A stretch of 64,000 nucleotides of DNA from Nocardia pneumoniae NBRC 100136 (GTDB taxonomy: Bacteria; Actinomycetota; Actinomycetes; Mycobacteriales; Mycobacteriaceae), in contig NZ_BAGF01000079.1 in NCBI RefSeq assembly GCF_000308755.1, positions 1-64,000 on the forward strand. Direction: 5' to 3'. Below are positions 50,486 through 59,418 of this stretch, piece by piece. A program made the position numbers and the translations under genes. Each line of letters starts with the position of its first letter. Position 1 is the stretch's first letter. The notes under the pieces were generated by a model that searched no databases, was not told the DNA's origin, and worked only from the letters and a program-made list of their open reading frames with translations.

Positions 50486-53400
50486 TCAGCGAACGTCGTT
50501 CAGTTCCTGGATCATCCGCAGAATCCGGTCGGCGGAGTCCCTGCGGCGCAAGCGGCCGACCCGGTCGCGCGCTTCGCCGACCTGGTCGGCGCCGAGCATC
50601 GCGACCGCGGCGTCCAGGTGCCGGTCCCAGCGCATCGTGGGAAAGTCTTGGCGGCAGAACACATTCGGAGCCAGGACGAGCAGTTCGAGACCGCGCGAAA
50701 CGTCGTGGCCGACGGCGATGAGATACGAGCCGATCGCGCAGGCGACGGCGCCGATCTGCGGCAGGTCCTGATACTGCGTCATCATCGGCACCATGACCTC
50801 GGCCAGTTCCGCGGCCAGGACCGCGTCGGTATCGGCCGCGCCGTAGAGGACCTTCGCGTCGAGCGCCGCCGCGGCGAGCATCAGTGCGCCGGGCCCCGGT
50901 CCGAACGCCTGGTCCGGCCAGCCGAACAGTTCCAATGCGCGCTGGTAGCGAGCGAAACCCTCCGCGATATCGCCTGATGCCAATGCCAACTCGGCCGAAC
51001 TCTGCATGACCGTGGACAGCAACCGATTCCGCCCGCCGGTCGAGATGTCCAGGTCCATCGTGCCGAACGCGAGGTCGAGTTCCCGCTCGGCCCGCGCCAG
51101 CTCACCGGCGCCGACCAGCGAAGCTACCAGCAGGCTGCGGGTCTCCACGGTGTCCTCGTAGGCACCGAGCCGCTGCAGCAGCTCGAGCGAACGCCGGTAG
51201 TAGGTCACCGATTCGGCGTACTGGGCGATCTGGCCGCACACCTGGCCGAGGTGTCGGCACACCATGGCCACGCTCCAGATGTTGTTGTGCCCGAAGATCT
51301 CCAGCGCTCTGATCGCGTCGACGGTCGAGCCGCGCACGTCGCCGAGGTTCTCCCGGACATTGGCGCGCAGCAGCAGCGCGGTCGCCTTGGTCTCCGGATC
51401 GGTCGAGCGCAGCGCGCTGGCGATCAGCCTGCCGAGTCCGCGTCCGTCGAACCTGGTGAGCATGACCCGGCCGACGAAGCGGTTGTTCTCGGTGAGATCG
51501 GCGGCGCGTTGGCGCAGCAGGCGGCGCGCCCGCAGGCGCAGCCGGGCTAGATCGCGGGCGCCGCCGCCGGTGTACAGGAGATGCACGAACATCATCTCGT
51601 AGGTGGTGAGCACGAGGTCGGGGCGCGGTGCGTCCGGGCCGAAGTCGATCGGATCCATCCCGATCACCCGCTCGGCCCAGCCGACCACCTCCATGTGCGA
51701 GCCGCGGATCATCCACAGCGTCCCCACCACGGGAAAAACCGTGTACGCCGTTGCCGCGTCACGCCGTTCGATCGCGCAGCGCAACGCCGCGAGCAGGTTG
51801 TCCAACTCGGCCGCAACCGAGAGCGCGAGCTCCAGTTGATCGCCGGTGATATACCGGCGCGCCACGTCGTCGGCATAGTTTCTGGCCCACCGCATCATTC
51901 GGCTGTCGACCGCCTCCGGCTCGCCCGCGATGCCGGTCAATCGCTCTTCGCCGAATTCGCGCACCGTCTCCAGCATTCGATAGCGGATGCCGAGTACCTC
52001 GTCGTCCAGCACGGTGAGCAGCGACTGGCTGACCAGGCCGTCGACGGCGGCCGCGACGTCGTCCAGGTCGTCTCCGCACGCGACCGCCTCGGCGGCCGAC
52101 AACGTGAAACCGGCTGGGAAGCGGCACAATCGGCGCAGCGCGACCTGCTGTTCGGCGTCGAGCAGATTCCAGCTCCAGTCGATCACCGCGTGCAGGGTGC
52201 GGTGCCGCTCCGGCGAGCTGCGGTCGCCGTGGCGCAGCAGCGCGAACCGGTCGGCCAGCCGCTCGTTGATCTCCTCGACGCTCATCACCCGCACCCGTGC
52301 GGCGGCCAGCTCGATGGCCAGCGGTAGTCCGTCCAGAGTGTGGCAGAGCTGGGCGACGACGTCCGGGTCGAGCCGGACGGCAGGCCGCACCGCCTTGGCG
52401 CGCGCGGCGAACAGCTCGGTCGCGGGCGAGCCCGAGGCGTCGATGGCCAAGGGCGGCAAGGGATACACGGTCTCCGCGGTGATCGTCAGCGGTGATCGGC
52501 TCGTGGTGAGCACGGTCAGCCGGTTCGCGACGCCGATCAGGTCGGCGACAACCACGGCGACGGCGTCGATCAGGTGCTCGCAGTTGTCCAGGATGAGCAG
52601 CATCGAGCGGGCCGATACCGCGTCGTGCAACCGTCTGCGCGCGTCGATGATCTGCCGGGAGCGCAATGCGGCCGTATCGAAGGTGACATCGCTGAGTCCG
52701 AGCGTCGCGGCGATCGCCGCCTCGATCTCGACTCTGGCGTCGGCGCCCTCGGCGCGGACCGAGGCCAGCTCGACCAGCACCACCGGACGCGAGCCCGCCA
52801 CGCGTGCGCCGATCTCATTGGCGACCCTGGTCTTGCCCGCGCCGCCCGGACCGAGCACGGTCACCACGCGGGACTCACGCAGCAGATCGGCGAGCGCGGC
52901 GAGATCGGCCGCACGGCCGAGCAGCGCGTTGGGCGCGGCGCGCAGGCCGATGGCGGCCGGTGGCGGTTCCACGGCGACTCCGGTTCCAGACGATTGGTCC
53001 GCCGCGACACCGGCCCCATCCGTCGAGGCCGATGCGAAACCACCCTGGGAGCCGACAGTCGCTCCAGACACATCGGCAGAGCCCGGCTGCGCCGGTGCGC
53101 GACCAACCGCGGACGGCAGTGACGTGCGACCCACTGCGGACGGCTGCTCGACAGCGATACCGGCCCCATCCGCCGAGGTCGACCCGAAACCGTCCTGAGA
53201 GCCGACAGCCACACCAGACACACTGGCAGAGCCCGGCTGCGCCGGTGCGCGACCAACCGCGGACGGTGATTCCGCGGCGATGCCGGGCACAGCGGTCGAG
53301 GCCGACGCGAAACCGCCCTGGGAGCCGCCAGCGGTTCCAGGCACACCCGTGTGGCCGGGCTGCGCTGCGGCGCGGCCTACGGGCTCCCCTCGCAGGATCG

Positions 53401-54175
53401 CCGTGTGCAACGCGGCGAGTGCCGGTCCCGGGTCCGCGCCCAGCTGCTCGACCAGCCGGGAACGGAAGGCCGCGAAAGACTCCAGCGCCTCGTTGGTTCG
53501 CCCCGCCGCCGCGAGCAGACGCATCAGGGTCTGCTGGGCGGTCTCGTCCAGTGGGTCGGCGGCCGCGCGGCGGCGGGCCAGACGCAGTGCGCCATCGATG
53601 TCACCGCCGTCCTCGCGCGCGGTCAGCTCGAGCTCGTCGAGTTCGGCGAGCAGATGCCCGGCCATGGCGCGCAGGTCATCGGCGACGTCGCCGGACGGCA
53701 GATCAGCGCCGGGTTCACCACGCCACAGCGCCCGCGCTCGCCGGATCGCCGCGAGACACCCGGCTCGATCGCCCGCGGTGTGGCACCGGCGTGCCTCTCG
53801 CATCATTTCTCCGGCCAAGGCCACGTCGACTTGCTCGGCACCGAGCGTCAGCCGGTAGCCCGCGGGCCCGATCTCCAGCGCGCCGACCGGCAGGGCGGCT
53901 CGCAGCCGGGAGACCTGCGTGTGCAGCGCGTTCATCGGTGACCGCGGCGGCTGTTCGCCCCAGACGTCGTCGATCAGGGCCTGTGCGCTGCGGCTGCGCC
54001 CCGGCCGCAGGGCCAGCGCCGCGAGCAGGAGCCGGGAGCGCGCACCGGGCACCGGCGTCAGCGCACCGTCGCGGCGCAGCGCCACCTCGCCCAGCAAGGC
54101 CACCACGACCGATTCGCCTGCGGGCGTCGTCACTGCTCGACTGTGGCCGTGCGGGCCGTTGTGCTCCGGAAACAT
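50486..54175 (-). CDS. SARP/BTAD-NTPase transcriptional regulator (AfsR-like)
   Basis: About 1229 residues from ATG 54175. Residues about 22-105 are an OmpR-type DNA-binding domain (LLGEVALRRDGALTPVPGAR, then NALHTQVSRLRAAL), followed by the BTAD domain (VDVALAGEMMREARRCHTAG to about 260). A low-complexity linker (about 264-410) has repeated units. Then an NTPase of the STAND/NB-ARC type with GPGGAGKT at 442-449 and Walker B MLLILDNCEHL, and a C-terminal helical TPR-like region of about 500 residues (AAELDNLLAALRCA). AfsR-like proteins activate secondary metabolism or stress genes. Divergent from the SRPBCC gene, convergent with the DrrAB-like exporter. Confidence 0.9.
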   Translation of the reverse strand: MFPEHNGPHGHSRAVTTPAGESVVVALLGEVALRRDGALTPVPGARSRLLLAALALRPGRSRSAQALIDDVWGEQPPRSPMNALHTQVSRLRAALPVGALEIGPAGYRLTLGAEQVDVALAGEMMREARRCHTAGDRAGCLAAIRRARALWRGEPGADLPSGDVADDLRAMAGHLLAELDELELTAREDGGDIDGALRLARRRAAADPLDETAQQTLMRLLAAAGRTNEALESFAAFRSRLVEQLGADPGPALAALHTAILRGEPVGRAAAQPGHTGVPGTAGGSQGGFASASTAVPGIAAESPSAVGRAPAQPGSASVSGVAVGSQDGFGSTSADGAGIAVEQPSAVGRTSLPSAVGRAPAQPGSADVSGATVGSQGGFASASTDGAGVAADQSSGTGVAVEPPPAAIGLRAAPNALLGRAADLAALADLLRESRVVTVLGPGGAGKTRVANEIGARVAGSRPVVLVELASVRAEGADARVEIEAAIAATLGLSDVTFDTAALRSRQIIDARRRLHDAVSARSMLLILDNCEHLIDAVAVVVADLIGVANRLTVLTTSRSPLTITAETVYPLPPLAIDASGSPATELFAARAKAVRPAVRLDPDVVAQLCHTLDGLPLAIELAAARVRVMSVEEINERLADRFALLRHGDRSSPERHRTLHAVIDWSWNLLDAEQQVALRRLCRFPAGFTLSAAEAVACGDDLDDVAAAVDGLVSQSLLTVLDDEVLGIRYRMLETVREFGEERLTGIAGEPEAVDSRMMRWARNYADDVARRYITGDQLELALSVAAELDNLLAALRCAIERRDAATAYTVFPVVGTLWMIRGSHMEVVGWAERVIGMDPIDFGPDAPRPDLVLTTYEMMFVHLLYTGGGARDLARLRLRARRLLRQRAADLTENNRFVGRVMLTRFDGRGLGRLIASALRSTDPETKATALLLRANVRENLGDVRGSTVDAIRALEIFGHNNIWSVAMVCRHLGQVCGQIAQYAESVTYYRRSLELLQRLGAYEDTVETRSLLVASLVGAGELARAERELDLAFGTMDLDISTGGRNRLLSTVMQSSAELALASGDIAEGFARYQRALELFGWPDQAFGPGPGALMLAAAALDAKVLYGAADTDAVLAAELAEVMVPMMTQYQDLPQIGAVACAIGSYLIAVGHDVSRGLELLVLAPNVFCRQDFPTMRWDRHLDAAVAMLGADQVGEARDRVGRLRRRDSADRILRMIQELNDVR
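52994..53380 (-). repeat. Repeated linker inside the SARP regulator
   Basis: Three imperfect units, each starting VGRA(A/P)AQPG and containing GSQ(G/D)GF followed by a Ser/Thr/Ala stretch. At DNA level a 42-base stretch at 53075-53116 recurs identically at 53225-53266, 150 bases away. Confidence 0.7.
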
Positions 54176-54264
54176 CCCGCGGTCATCGTAGGCGAGCACG
54201 GCCGACCGGGCCGACACGATTCTTTTGCCGCGATTCCGAGTGGTCGGTCGCATAGGCTGGCCGC

Positions 54265-54729
54265 ATGGCTGAGTTCGAGGTGGTCCGGTCGGCCGTGATC
54301 ACGGCCGAACCCGCGCGAGTGCACGCGCTGATCAACGACTTTCACGAATGGGTCAAGTGGTCGCCGTGGGAGGACCTCGACCCCCAGTTGCAGCGCAGTT
54401 ATTCCGGCGCGGACTCCGGCGTCGGCGCACGCTACGCCTGGAGCGGCAACCGCAAGGCGGGAGCGGGCAGCATGGAGATCGTCAGCAGCACCGAGCGCCA
54501 GATCGGGGTGCGCCTGGAATTCCTGAAGCCGATGAAGGCCACCAACCAGGTGACCTTCATCCTGGACCCGGTGGAGACCGGCACCGAGGTGACCTGGCGG
54601 ATGACCGGACAGCAGACCGGCCTGATGGGATTGATCGGCAAACTCATCCCGATGGACAAATTCGTCGGCCGGGACTTCGAGAAGGGACTTGCCGGATTGC
54701 AGCAGGCGGCCACGGCCCGAACGCCCTGA
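54265..54729 (+). CDS. SRPBCC family protein
   Basis: 154 residues: FEVVRSAVITAEPARVHALI, NDFHEWVKWSPWEDLDPQLQ, the SYSGADSGVGARYAWSGNRK strand, and EVTWRMTGQQTGLMGLIGKL. Polyketide-cyclase/START-like fold (PF10604). Binding partner unknown. Divergent from the large SARP regulator, 89 bases apart. Confidence 0.85.
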   Translation: MAEFEVVRSAVITAEPARVHALINDFHEWVKWSPWEDLDPQLQRSYSGADSGVGARYAWSGNRKAGAGSMEIVSSTERQIGVRLEFLKPMKATNQVTFILDPVETGTEVTWRMTGQQTGLMGLIGKLIPMDKFVGRDFEKGLAGLQQAATARTP

Positions 54730-54825
54730 TCGCCGCGCGCGCACCAGGCGGCACCACCGCCTTCGCTCCAGCCGTGCGCGGGCTGAAGACGGACTCCGTC
54801 CGACTGCGCGCATTATGCTGCGGAC

Positions 54826-55695
54826 ATGGCTACTGCTGCGCAATGGATCGAGGGCGCGCGACCGCGTACCCTGCCGAACGCGATCGCCCCCGTGCTCGCC
54901 GGGACCGGCGCCGCCGCGTCCATCGACGGCGCGGTGTGGTGGAAAGCGATTCTCGCGCTGCTGGTTTCGCTGGCGCTGATCATCGGCGTCAACTACGCCA
55001 ACGACTACTCCGACGGTATCCGCGGCACCGACGACGTCCGGGTCGGTCCCGTGCGCCTGGTCGGGCAGAAACTGGCCTCCCCCGCCGCGGTGAAGAACGC
55101 CGCGATCGCCAGCCTTGCCCTCGGCGCGATATTCGGCCTGGTGCTCGTCGCCACCAGCGCGTGGTGGCTGCTGCTGATCGGCGCGGCCTGCCTGGCCGGT
55201 GCCTGGTACTACACCGGAGGCAGCACGCCCTACGGCTACCGCGGATTCGGCGAGCTGGCGGTGTTCGTCTTCTTCGGCCTGATCGGCGTGCTCGGCACCC
55301 AGTTCGTGCAGGCGAACCGGATCGACTGGGTGGGAGCGCTGCTGGCCATCTCGGTGGGCGCGTTCTCCAGCGCCGTGCTCGTCGCGAACAATCTGCGCGA
55401 CATCCCGACCGACACCGAGTCCGGGAAGGTCACTCTCGCTGTGAAACTCGGCGACCCCCGCACCCGCACCCTGCATCTCGCGCTGCTCACAGTCCCCTTC
55501 GTCGCGACGCTGATCCTGCTCGCCCGCACCCCGTGGGCGCTGGCCGGGCTGGTCGCCATTCCGCTGGCCGTTCGCGCCAACGCGCCGGTGCGCGGCGGCA
55601 AGGGCGGCCTGGAACTGATTCCGGCGCTGCGCGATTCCGGCCTCGCCCTGCTCGTCTGGTCGGCGGTCACCGCCCTCGCGGTCGGGCTGGGTTAG
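54826..55695 (+). CDS. menA: 1,4-Dihydroxy-2-naphthoate polyprenyltransferase
   Basis: 289-residue UbiA-family membrane enzyme. RPRTLPNAIAPVLAGTGAAA at the start, the first Asp-rich motif in NYANDYSDGIRGTDD, and the second in NNLRDIPTDTESGKVTLAVK. About nine membrane helices. It attaches the isoprenoid tail (made by grcC1) to dihydroxynaphthoate, ahead of MenG and MenJ. Homologue of Rv0534c. The stop overlaps the convergent membrane gene by four bases. Confidence 0.95.
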   Translation: MATAAQWIEGARPRTLPNAIAPVLAGTGAAASIDGAVWWKAILALLVSLALIIGVNYANDYSDGIRGTDDVRVGPVRLVGQKLASPAAVKNAAIASLALGAIFGLVLVATSAWWLLLIGAACLAGAWYYTGGSTPYGYRGFGELAVFVFFGLIGVLGTQFVQANRIDWVGALLAISVGAFSSAVLVANNLRDIPTDTESGKVTLAVKLGDPRTRTLHLALLTVPFVATLILLARTPWALAGLVAIPLAVRANAPVRGGKGGLELIPALRDSGLALLVWSAVTALAVGLG

Positions 55696-56075
55696 TCCTC
55701 GTCCGGAACGAGGATGCCGAGCACCCAGTTCACGATCGAGACGATGATGCCGCCGAACACCGCGGCCCAGAAACCCTCCACGCGCAGGCCGTAATCGGTG
55801 AACGCGTCGGTGATCTCGGCGGTCAACCAAAGCATGAGGGCGTTGATCAGGAGCAGGAACAGGCCGAGCGTCACGATCACCAGTGGCAACGACAGCAGCT
55901 TGACGATCGGCTTGACCAGCGCGTTCACCACCGTGAACACCGCGGCCACGGCGAGCACGACGCCGATCTTCGCGGCGGTGCCCCCTTCGGGAGCGAGGAT
56001 GTCGATCTTGTCGACCCAGAAGGCGGCCAGCCAGATGGCGACCGCGTTGATGACCAACCGAATCACGAGCTGCAT
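55692..56075 (-). CDS. Small membrane protein, phage-holin-4_2 family
   Basis: 127 residues with four membrane helices: MQLVIRLVINAVAIWLAAFW, KIGVVLAVAAVFTVVNALVK, LPLVIVTLGLFLLLINALML, and EGFWAAVFGGIIVSIVNWVL. This is the PF04020 family (YvlD-like), despite its name usually not phage-derived. Function unknown. Convergent with menA. Confidence 0.85.
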   Translation of the reverse strand: MQLVIRLVINAVAIWLAAFWVDKIDILAPEGGTAAKIGVVLAVAAVFTVVNALVKPIVKLLSLPLVIVTLGLFLLLINALMLWLTAEITDAFTDYGLRVEGFWAAVFGGIIVSIVNWVLGILVPDED

Positions 56076-56149
56076 GGGCCAATGCTAGGCCGGATGGGCG
56101 GACATGCGCCGACTTACAACGTGATCCACGGTGGCGCATGCCCGCTCGC

Positions 56150-56731
56150 TCAGGCCGCACGGTCCAGCAGGGCGTGCACCTTGGGGCGCAAGTCATGGAT
56201 CGCGGCCGAGCCGCCGAACAGGCGCTCGGTGGTCTCGTTCGGCGCGCGCAGGATGCCGAGCAGGATATGCCCGGATTCGATGGTCTTGTCCTTGCGCGCG
56301 AGCGCCTCACGCAGCGAGAGCTCGAGCACCTTCTTCGCCTGCTTGGTGAACGGGATGTGCCCGTAGTACCCGCCGCGACCCCACGGGAACGGCCCGCGCC
56401 GACGGTCCGGCGCCGCGCGGTCGAGGGCGTCCTCGCCGAAGTGCGCCTCCAGCGACTCGCGGACGGCGTCCAGATCGATGCCGATGGATCGCAATGCCTC
56501 GGCGTCCTCGGGGCCGAGCGGTTCCCCCTTGCCCTGCTCGGCCAGCGCGCGGCGGACGCCCTCGCGAGTGAGCCCCACCTCCGCCAGCAGCGCCGTCAGC
56601 TCCGGCTCGGTCTGCCCGAGCAAGCCGAGCAGCACGTGCTCCACCTCGATATTCGACGCTCCGAGCTCGCGTGCGTCCTCCTGGGCTACGACGATCGCCG
56701 TACGCGCCGACCTGCTGAACCGTTCGAACAT
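56150..56731 (-). CDS. Clp N-domain protein without ATPase
   Basis: 193 residues containing two Clp N repeats only: MFERFSRSARTAIVVAQEDA, NIEVEHVLLGLLGQTEPELT, then FTKQAKKVLELSLREALARK and IESGHILLGILRAPNETTER. ClpC carries the same domain before its ATPase modules; here there are none, so it may act as a substrate- or adaptor-binding factor. ATG shares one base with the HTH gene stop (TGATG), so both form one operon under the double operator. Confidence 0.88.
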   Translation of the reverse strand: MFERFSRSARTAIVVAQEDARELGASNIEVEHVLLGLLGQTEPELTALLAEVGLTREGVRRALAEQGKGEPLGPEDAEALRSIGIDLDAVRESLEAHFGEDALDRAAPDRRRGPFPWGRGGYYGHIPFTKQAKKVLELSLREALARKDKTIESGHILLGILRAPNETTERLFGGSAAIHDLRPKVHALLDRAA

Positions 56732-56952
56732 CAGCGGCCCCTGCCTTTCCGGTTGTACTTCTGGTGGACTGCCTGCTTGCTGACCTCGAGCGCCTCGGCG
56801 ATCGCCTGCCAGGACCAGCCCTGGGCACGGGCATTGGCCACCTGGATCGCCTCGAGACGTTCGAGCAGCCTGCGTAGTGCGAGCACCGCGCGCAGTCCGA
56901 CCTTGGGGTCGGGGCTGCCCGCGGCGGCCGCCAGTGTGGTTGCTTCCGTCAT
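56731..56952 (-). CDS. Small helix-turn-helix regulator
   Basis: 73 residues: a helical N-terminal half (KVGLRAVLALRRLLERLEAI) and a C-terminal HTH, ARAQGWSWQAIAEALEVSKQ followed by AVHQKYNRKGRGR. It looks like a DNA-binding partner of the Clp N protein encoded right after it. Start ATG at 56952 lies four bases from the operator, so the transcript may be leaderless or the operator covers the promoter. Not assigned to a named family. Confidence 0.82.
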   Translation of the reverse strand: MTEATTLAAAAGSPDPKVGLRAVLALRRLLERLEAIQVANARAQGWSWQAIAEALEVSKQAVHQKYNRKGRGR

Positions 56953-56955
56953 GTC

Positions 56956-57000
56956 GTCAATTTTGATTGACGCCAGCGAGTGGTGTCAATCAAAATTGAC
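56956..57000. promoter_or_regulatory. Double mirrored operator before the HTH/Clp-N pair
   Basis: GTCAATTTTGATTGAC (56956-56971) and its exact reverse complement GTCAATCAAAATTGAC (56985-57000) are separated by 13 bases. Each unit is itself nearly palindromic. Very AT-rich for this genome. Confidence 0.75.
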
Positions 57001-57052
57001 AACCGAGGACGCGCAGGAGCCCCATTCCGCTATCGGCGAACTGTCGAACCGC

Positions 57053-58138
57053 TCAGGCGTCCCAGATTCCGGTCGCCAGGAACTTGTCCAGGACCGCGGT
57101 CGGCTCGCCCAGGCTCAGCCCCTGGGACGCGACCCAGTCGTCGTCGAAATACGTTCCCGCGTAACGATCGCCACCGTCACAGAGCAGCGTGACCACGCTG
57201 CCGCGACAGCCCTCGGCGATCATCTCGCCGATCAGAGCGAACACGCCCCACAGATTGGTTCCGGTCGATCCGCCGACGCGGCGGCCGAGCCGAGCGCTCG
57301 CATGGCGCGCGGCCGCGATGGACGCCGCGTCGGGCACCTCGAACATCCGGTCCACCACCTGCCCCACGAACGACGGCTCCACCCGGGGGCGGCCGATCCC
57401 CTCGATACGGGAGGGCATTCCGGTCTGGTAGCCCGCGTCGCCGGTCTCGTAACCGCCGAAGAACGCGGAGTTCTCCGGATCGACCACGGCCAATTTCGTT
57501 GCGTGCCTGCGATAACGGATGTAACGGCCGATCGTGGCGCTGGTGCCGCCGGTGCCGGCGCCGACCACGATCCACTCCGGCACCGGATGGGTCTCCAACG
57601 CCATCTGCTCGAAGATCGATTCGGCGATGTTGTTGTTGCCGCGCCAGTCGGTGGCGCGCTCGGCGTGGGTGAACTGGTCCATGTAGTGACCGCCGCATTC
57701 GGCGGCCAGCCGCGCCGCCTCGGTGTACATGTCCGGCGGGCGCTGGACGAAATGACAGCGGCCGCCCTGCGCTTCGATCAGCGCGATCTTCTGCGGTGAG
57801 GTGCTCGCCGGCATCACCGCGACGAAGTCGAGGCCGAGCAGTTTCGCGAAGTAGGCCTCGCTGATCGCGGTCGAACCGGAAGACGCCTCCACCACCGTGG
57901 TGCCCTCGGTGATCCAGCCGTTGCAGATCGCGTACAGGAACAGCGAGCGAGCCAGGCGATGCTTGAGACTGCCGGTGATGTGGGTGGACTCGTCCTTGAG
58001 ATACAGCTGCACGTTCCACTCCGCGGGCAGCGGGTAGCGCAGCAGGTGGGTGTCCGCGCTGCGCTGGGCGTCGGCGTCGATCAGCCGCACCGCGTTGTCG
58101 ACCCAGTCGCGCGGGGTGGTGTGGTCGCAGGACCTCAC
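57053..58138 (-). CDS. cds1: PLP-dependent L-cysteine desulfhydrase, Cds1-like
   Basis: 361 residues of the cysteine synthase superfamily. Probable PLP lysine K59 in HITGSLKHRLARS, VVEASSGSTAISEAY (substrate loop), the phosphate loop VGAGTGGTSATIG, and GTNLWGVFALIGEM. The sequence resembles M. tuberculosis Cds1 (Rv3684), which breaks cysteine to pyruvate, ammonia and sulfide; a cysteine synthase role is the alternative. GTG at 58138 overlaps the upstream stop (GTGA). Confidence 0.85.
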   Translation of the reverse strand: MRSCDHTTPRDWVDNAVRLIDADAQRSADTHLLRYPLPAEWNVQLYLKDESTHITGSLKHRLARSLFLYAICNGWITEGTTVVEASSGSTAISEAYFAKLLGLDFVAVMPASTSPQKIALIEAQGGRCHFVQRPPDMYTEAARLAAECGGHYMDQFTHAERATDWRGNNNIAESIFEQMALETHPVPEWIVVGAGTGGTSATIGRYIRYRRHATKLAVVDPENSAFFGGYETGDAGYQTGMPSRIEGIGRPRVEPSFVGQVVDRMFEVPDAASIAAARHASARLGRRVGGSTGTNLWGVFALIGEMIAEGCRGSVVTLLCDGGDRYAGTYFDDDWVASQGLSLGEPTAVLDKFLATGIWDA

Positions 58139-58497
58139 GAAGGCGACCCCGCGTCCGGAGGATTGGGCGGCTCCTCGCCGCGTAGCCGCGCCCGCAGCTG
58201 GGCTTTGTCCCGCCGCCTGCGCTCGTCGACCAGGGCGATGTCCTCGTTGACCTTGGCGCGCAGCCGCTTGAACAGGGCCAGCGACAGCGGCATCGCGATG
58301 ATCAAGGCGAACAGCGCCGCGACCGCCGGCGGGACGTCCACCGACACCAGCTGGGCGGCCAGCACGATCAGGGCGGCGAGCACTACCACGAGACCCAACC
58401 TCGCGACGGTATAAAGCGCCAGATTCCGGGCCAGCCGACGACCAACGCCAGCGGTTTGCTGTCCGGAAGCCTTTTCTGGTGGAGTTGCGTCACGCAC
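58135..58497 (-). CDS. DUF4229 membrane protein
   Basis: 120 residues with two membrane helices (NLALYTVARLGLVVVLAALI and VPPAVAALFALIIAMPLSLA) and a charged tail ALVDERRRRDKAQLRARLRG. Pattern of DUF4229, resembling Rv0531. GTG at 58497 was preferred to a longer start with low-complexity sequence. Coupled to the desulfhydrase by a GTGA overlap. Confidence 0.8.
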   Translation of the reverse strand: MRDATPPEKASGQQTAGVGRRLARNLALYTVARLGLVVVLAALIVLAAQLVSVDVPPAVAALFALIIAMPLSLALFKRLRAKVNEDIALVDERRRRDKAQLRARLRGEEPPNPPDAGSPS

Positions 58498-58681
58498 ATC
58501 CGTCAGCCTATGCGAAGCTGTTGCCCGCCCCCGGTGCACGCCCAATGCCGGGGGTGAGGCGCACATCCGTTTTGTCTATTACCTCCCCTTTACCAACTGT
58601 AGGTGGTTCGAGTACCTAGGGGTTTCAGTGCGACGATGGCGCCATCTGATGAGGGAACTGTCGAGAACGGAGAGGTTTGCT

Positions 58682-58891
58682 ATGACTGCGATCACCGTCG
58701 GCGGCCAGGACACCCTGCTGACTCCGGGCCAGGTTGCTGCCCTGTTCCACGTCGACCCCAAGACCGTGACGCGCTGGGCTCACGCCGGGCGCCTCGGGTC
58801 GCTGCGCACACCGGGCGGACATCGCCGGTTCCGCGAATCGGAAGTACTCCAGCTGCTCAAGTCGCTGACCACCGAGGCGACCGCACGCTGA
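58682..58891 (+). CDS. bldC: BldC-family MerR-like DNA-binding protein
   Basis: 69 residues: LLTPGQVAALFHVDPKTVTR, WAHAGRLGSLRTPGGHRRFR, ESEVLQLLKSL. It is the DNA-binding half of a MerR protein with no effector domain, as in BldC of Streptomyces, which binds direct repeats and controls development. ATG at 58682 with GAGAGG upstream. Same-strand neighbour is a small membrane protein. Confidence 0.93.
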   Translation: MTAITVGGQDTLLTPGQVAALFHVDPKTVTRWAHAGRLGSLRTPGGHRRFRESEVLQLLKSLTTEATAR

Positions 58892-59008
58892 TCGCAGGGG
58901 GCGCGGGCCCGTCGTCGCCGGGCCCGCGCTCGCCCGCAGGCGGATTTCGCGTCTGCGGTGTGCTGAAGTCACGTCCGCGACTACCCTCGTAATCAGGAGG
59001 TGAGCGAC

Positions 59009-59215
59009 GTGACGTACCTGTTGGCACTCATCGCAGTGGTGGCAATCGCGGTGTTGTGCTGGAAGGCGTTCGGCCCCGAGCGGACCGGACCCACTCTCCC
59101 GCAAACGCGTTCACCACAGCGCAAGCGCATCATCGGACCCGACGACGACCCGGAGTTCCTCTGGCGGCTGTCCCGCCAGCACCGCGACGGCGAGTCCGGT
59201 TCCGCCGAACGCTGA
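59009..59215 (+). CDS. Small single-pass membrane protein
   Basis: 68 residues. An N-terminal membrane helix (VTYLLALIAVVAIAVLCWKA) and a polar tail with KRIIGPDDDPEFLWRLSRQH. GTG at 59009 has AGGAGG eight bases upstream and was preferred to GTG 59000. Function unknown; the position after bldC recalls a mycobacterial small gene. Confidence 0.75.
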   Translation: MTYLLALIAVVAIAVLCWKAFGPERTGPTLPQTRSPQRKRIIGPDDDPEFLWRLSRQHRDGESGSAER

Positions 59216-59368
59216 CGCGGTTCGTCCGCGTCCACACGCGCCCAGCGAGCTCCGGCGTGTGTTCCCCCATTGCTCCGCGCTGCGCCGAGCATTCCGCTAT
59301 GCCGTAGTCCCGGCGAGGTAACTCCCTCATTCCGCCGGGCAGCACCGATATCGGCCGTTCGGTCGGGG

Positions 59369-59400
59369 TGAGGCAGGCGCGCTGCGGTGCGCCTGCCTCA
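59369..59400. terminator. Bidirectional hairpin
   Basis: Perfect 12-base stem TGAGGCAGGCGC with an eight-base loop between two convergent genes. No clear T-run on either side. Confidence 0.6.
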
Positions 59401-59418
59401 GCCGATCCGAGCGGTCGA

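Noticed and set aside
55692..56075. Prophage holin
   Set aside because: PF04020-type protein is a common chromosomal membrane protein; no other phage gene is near.
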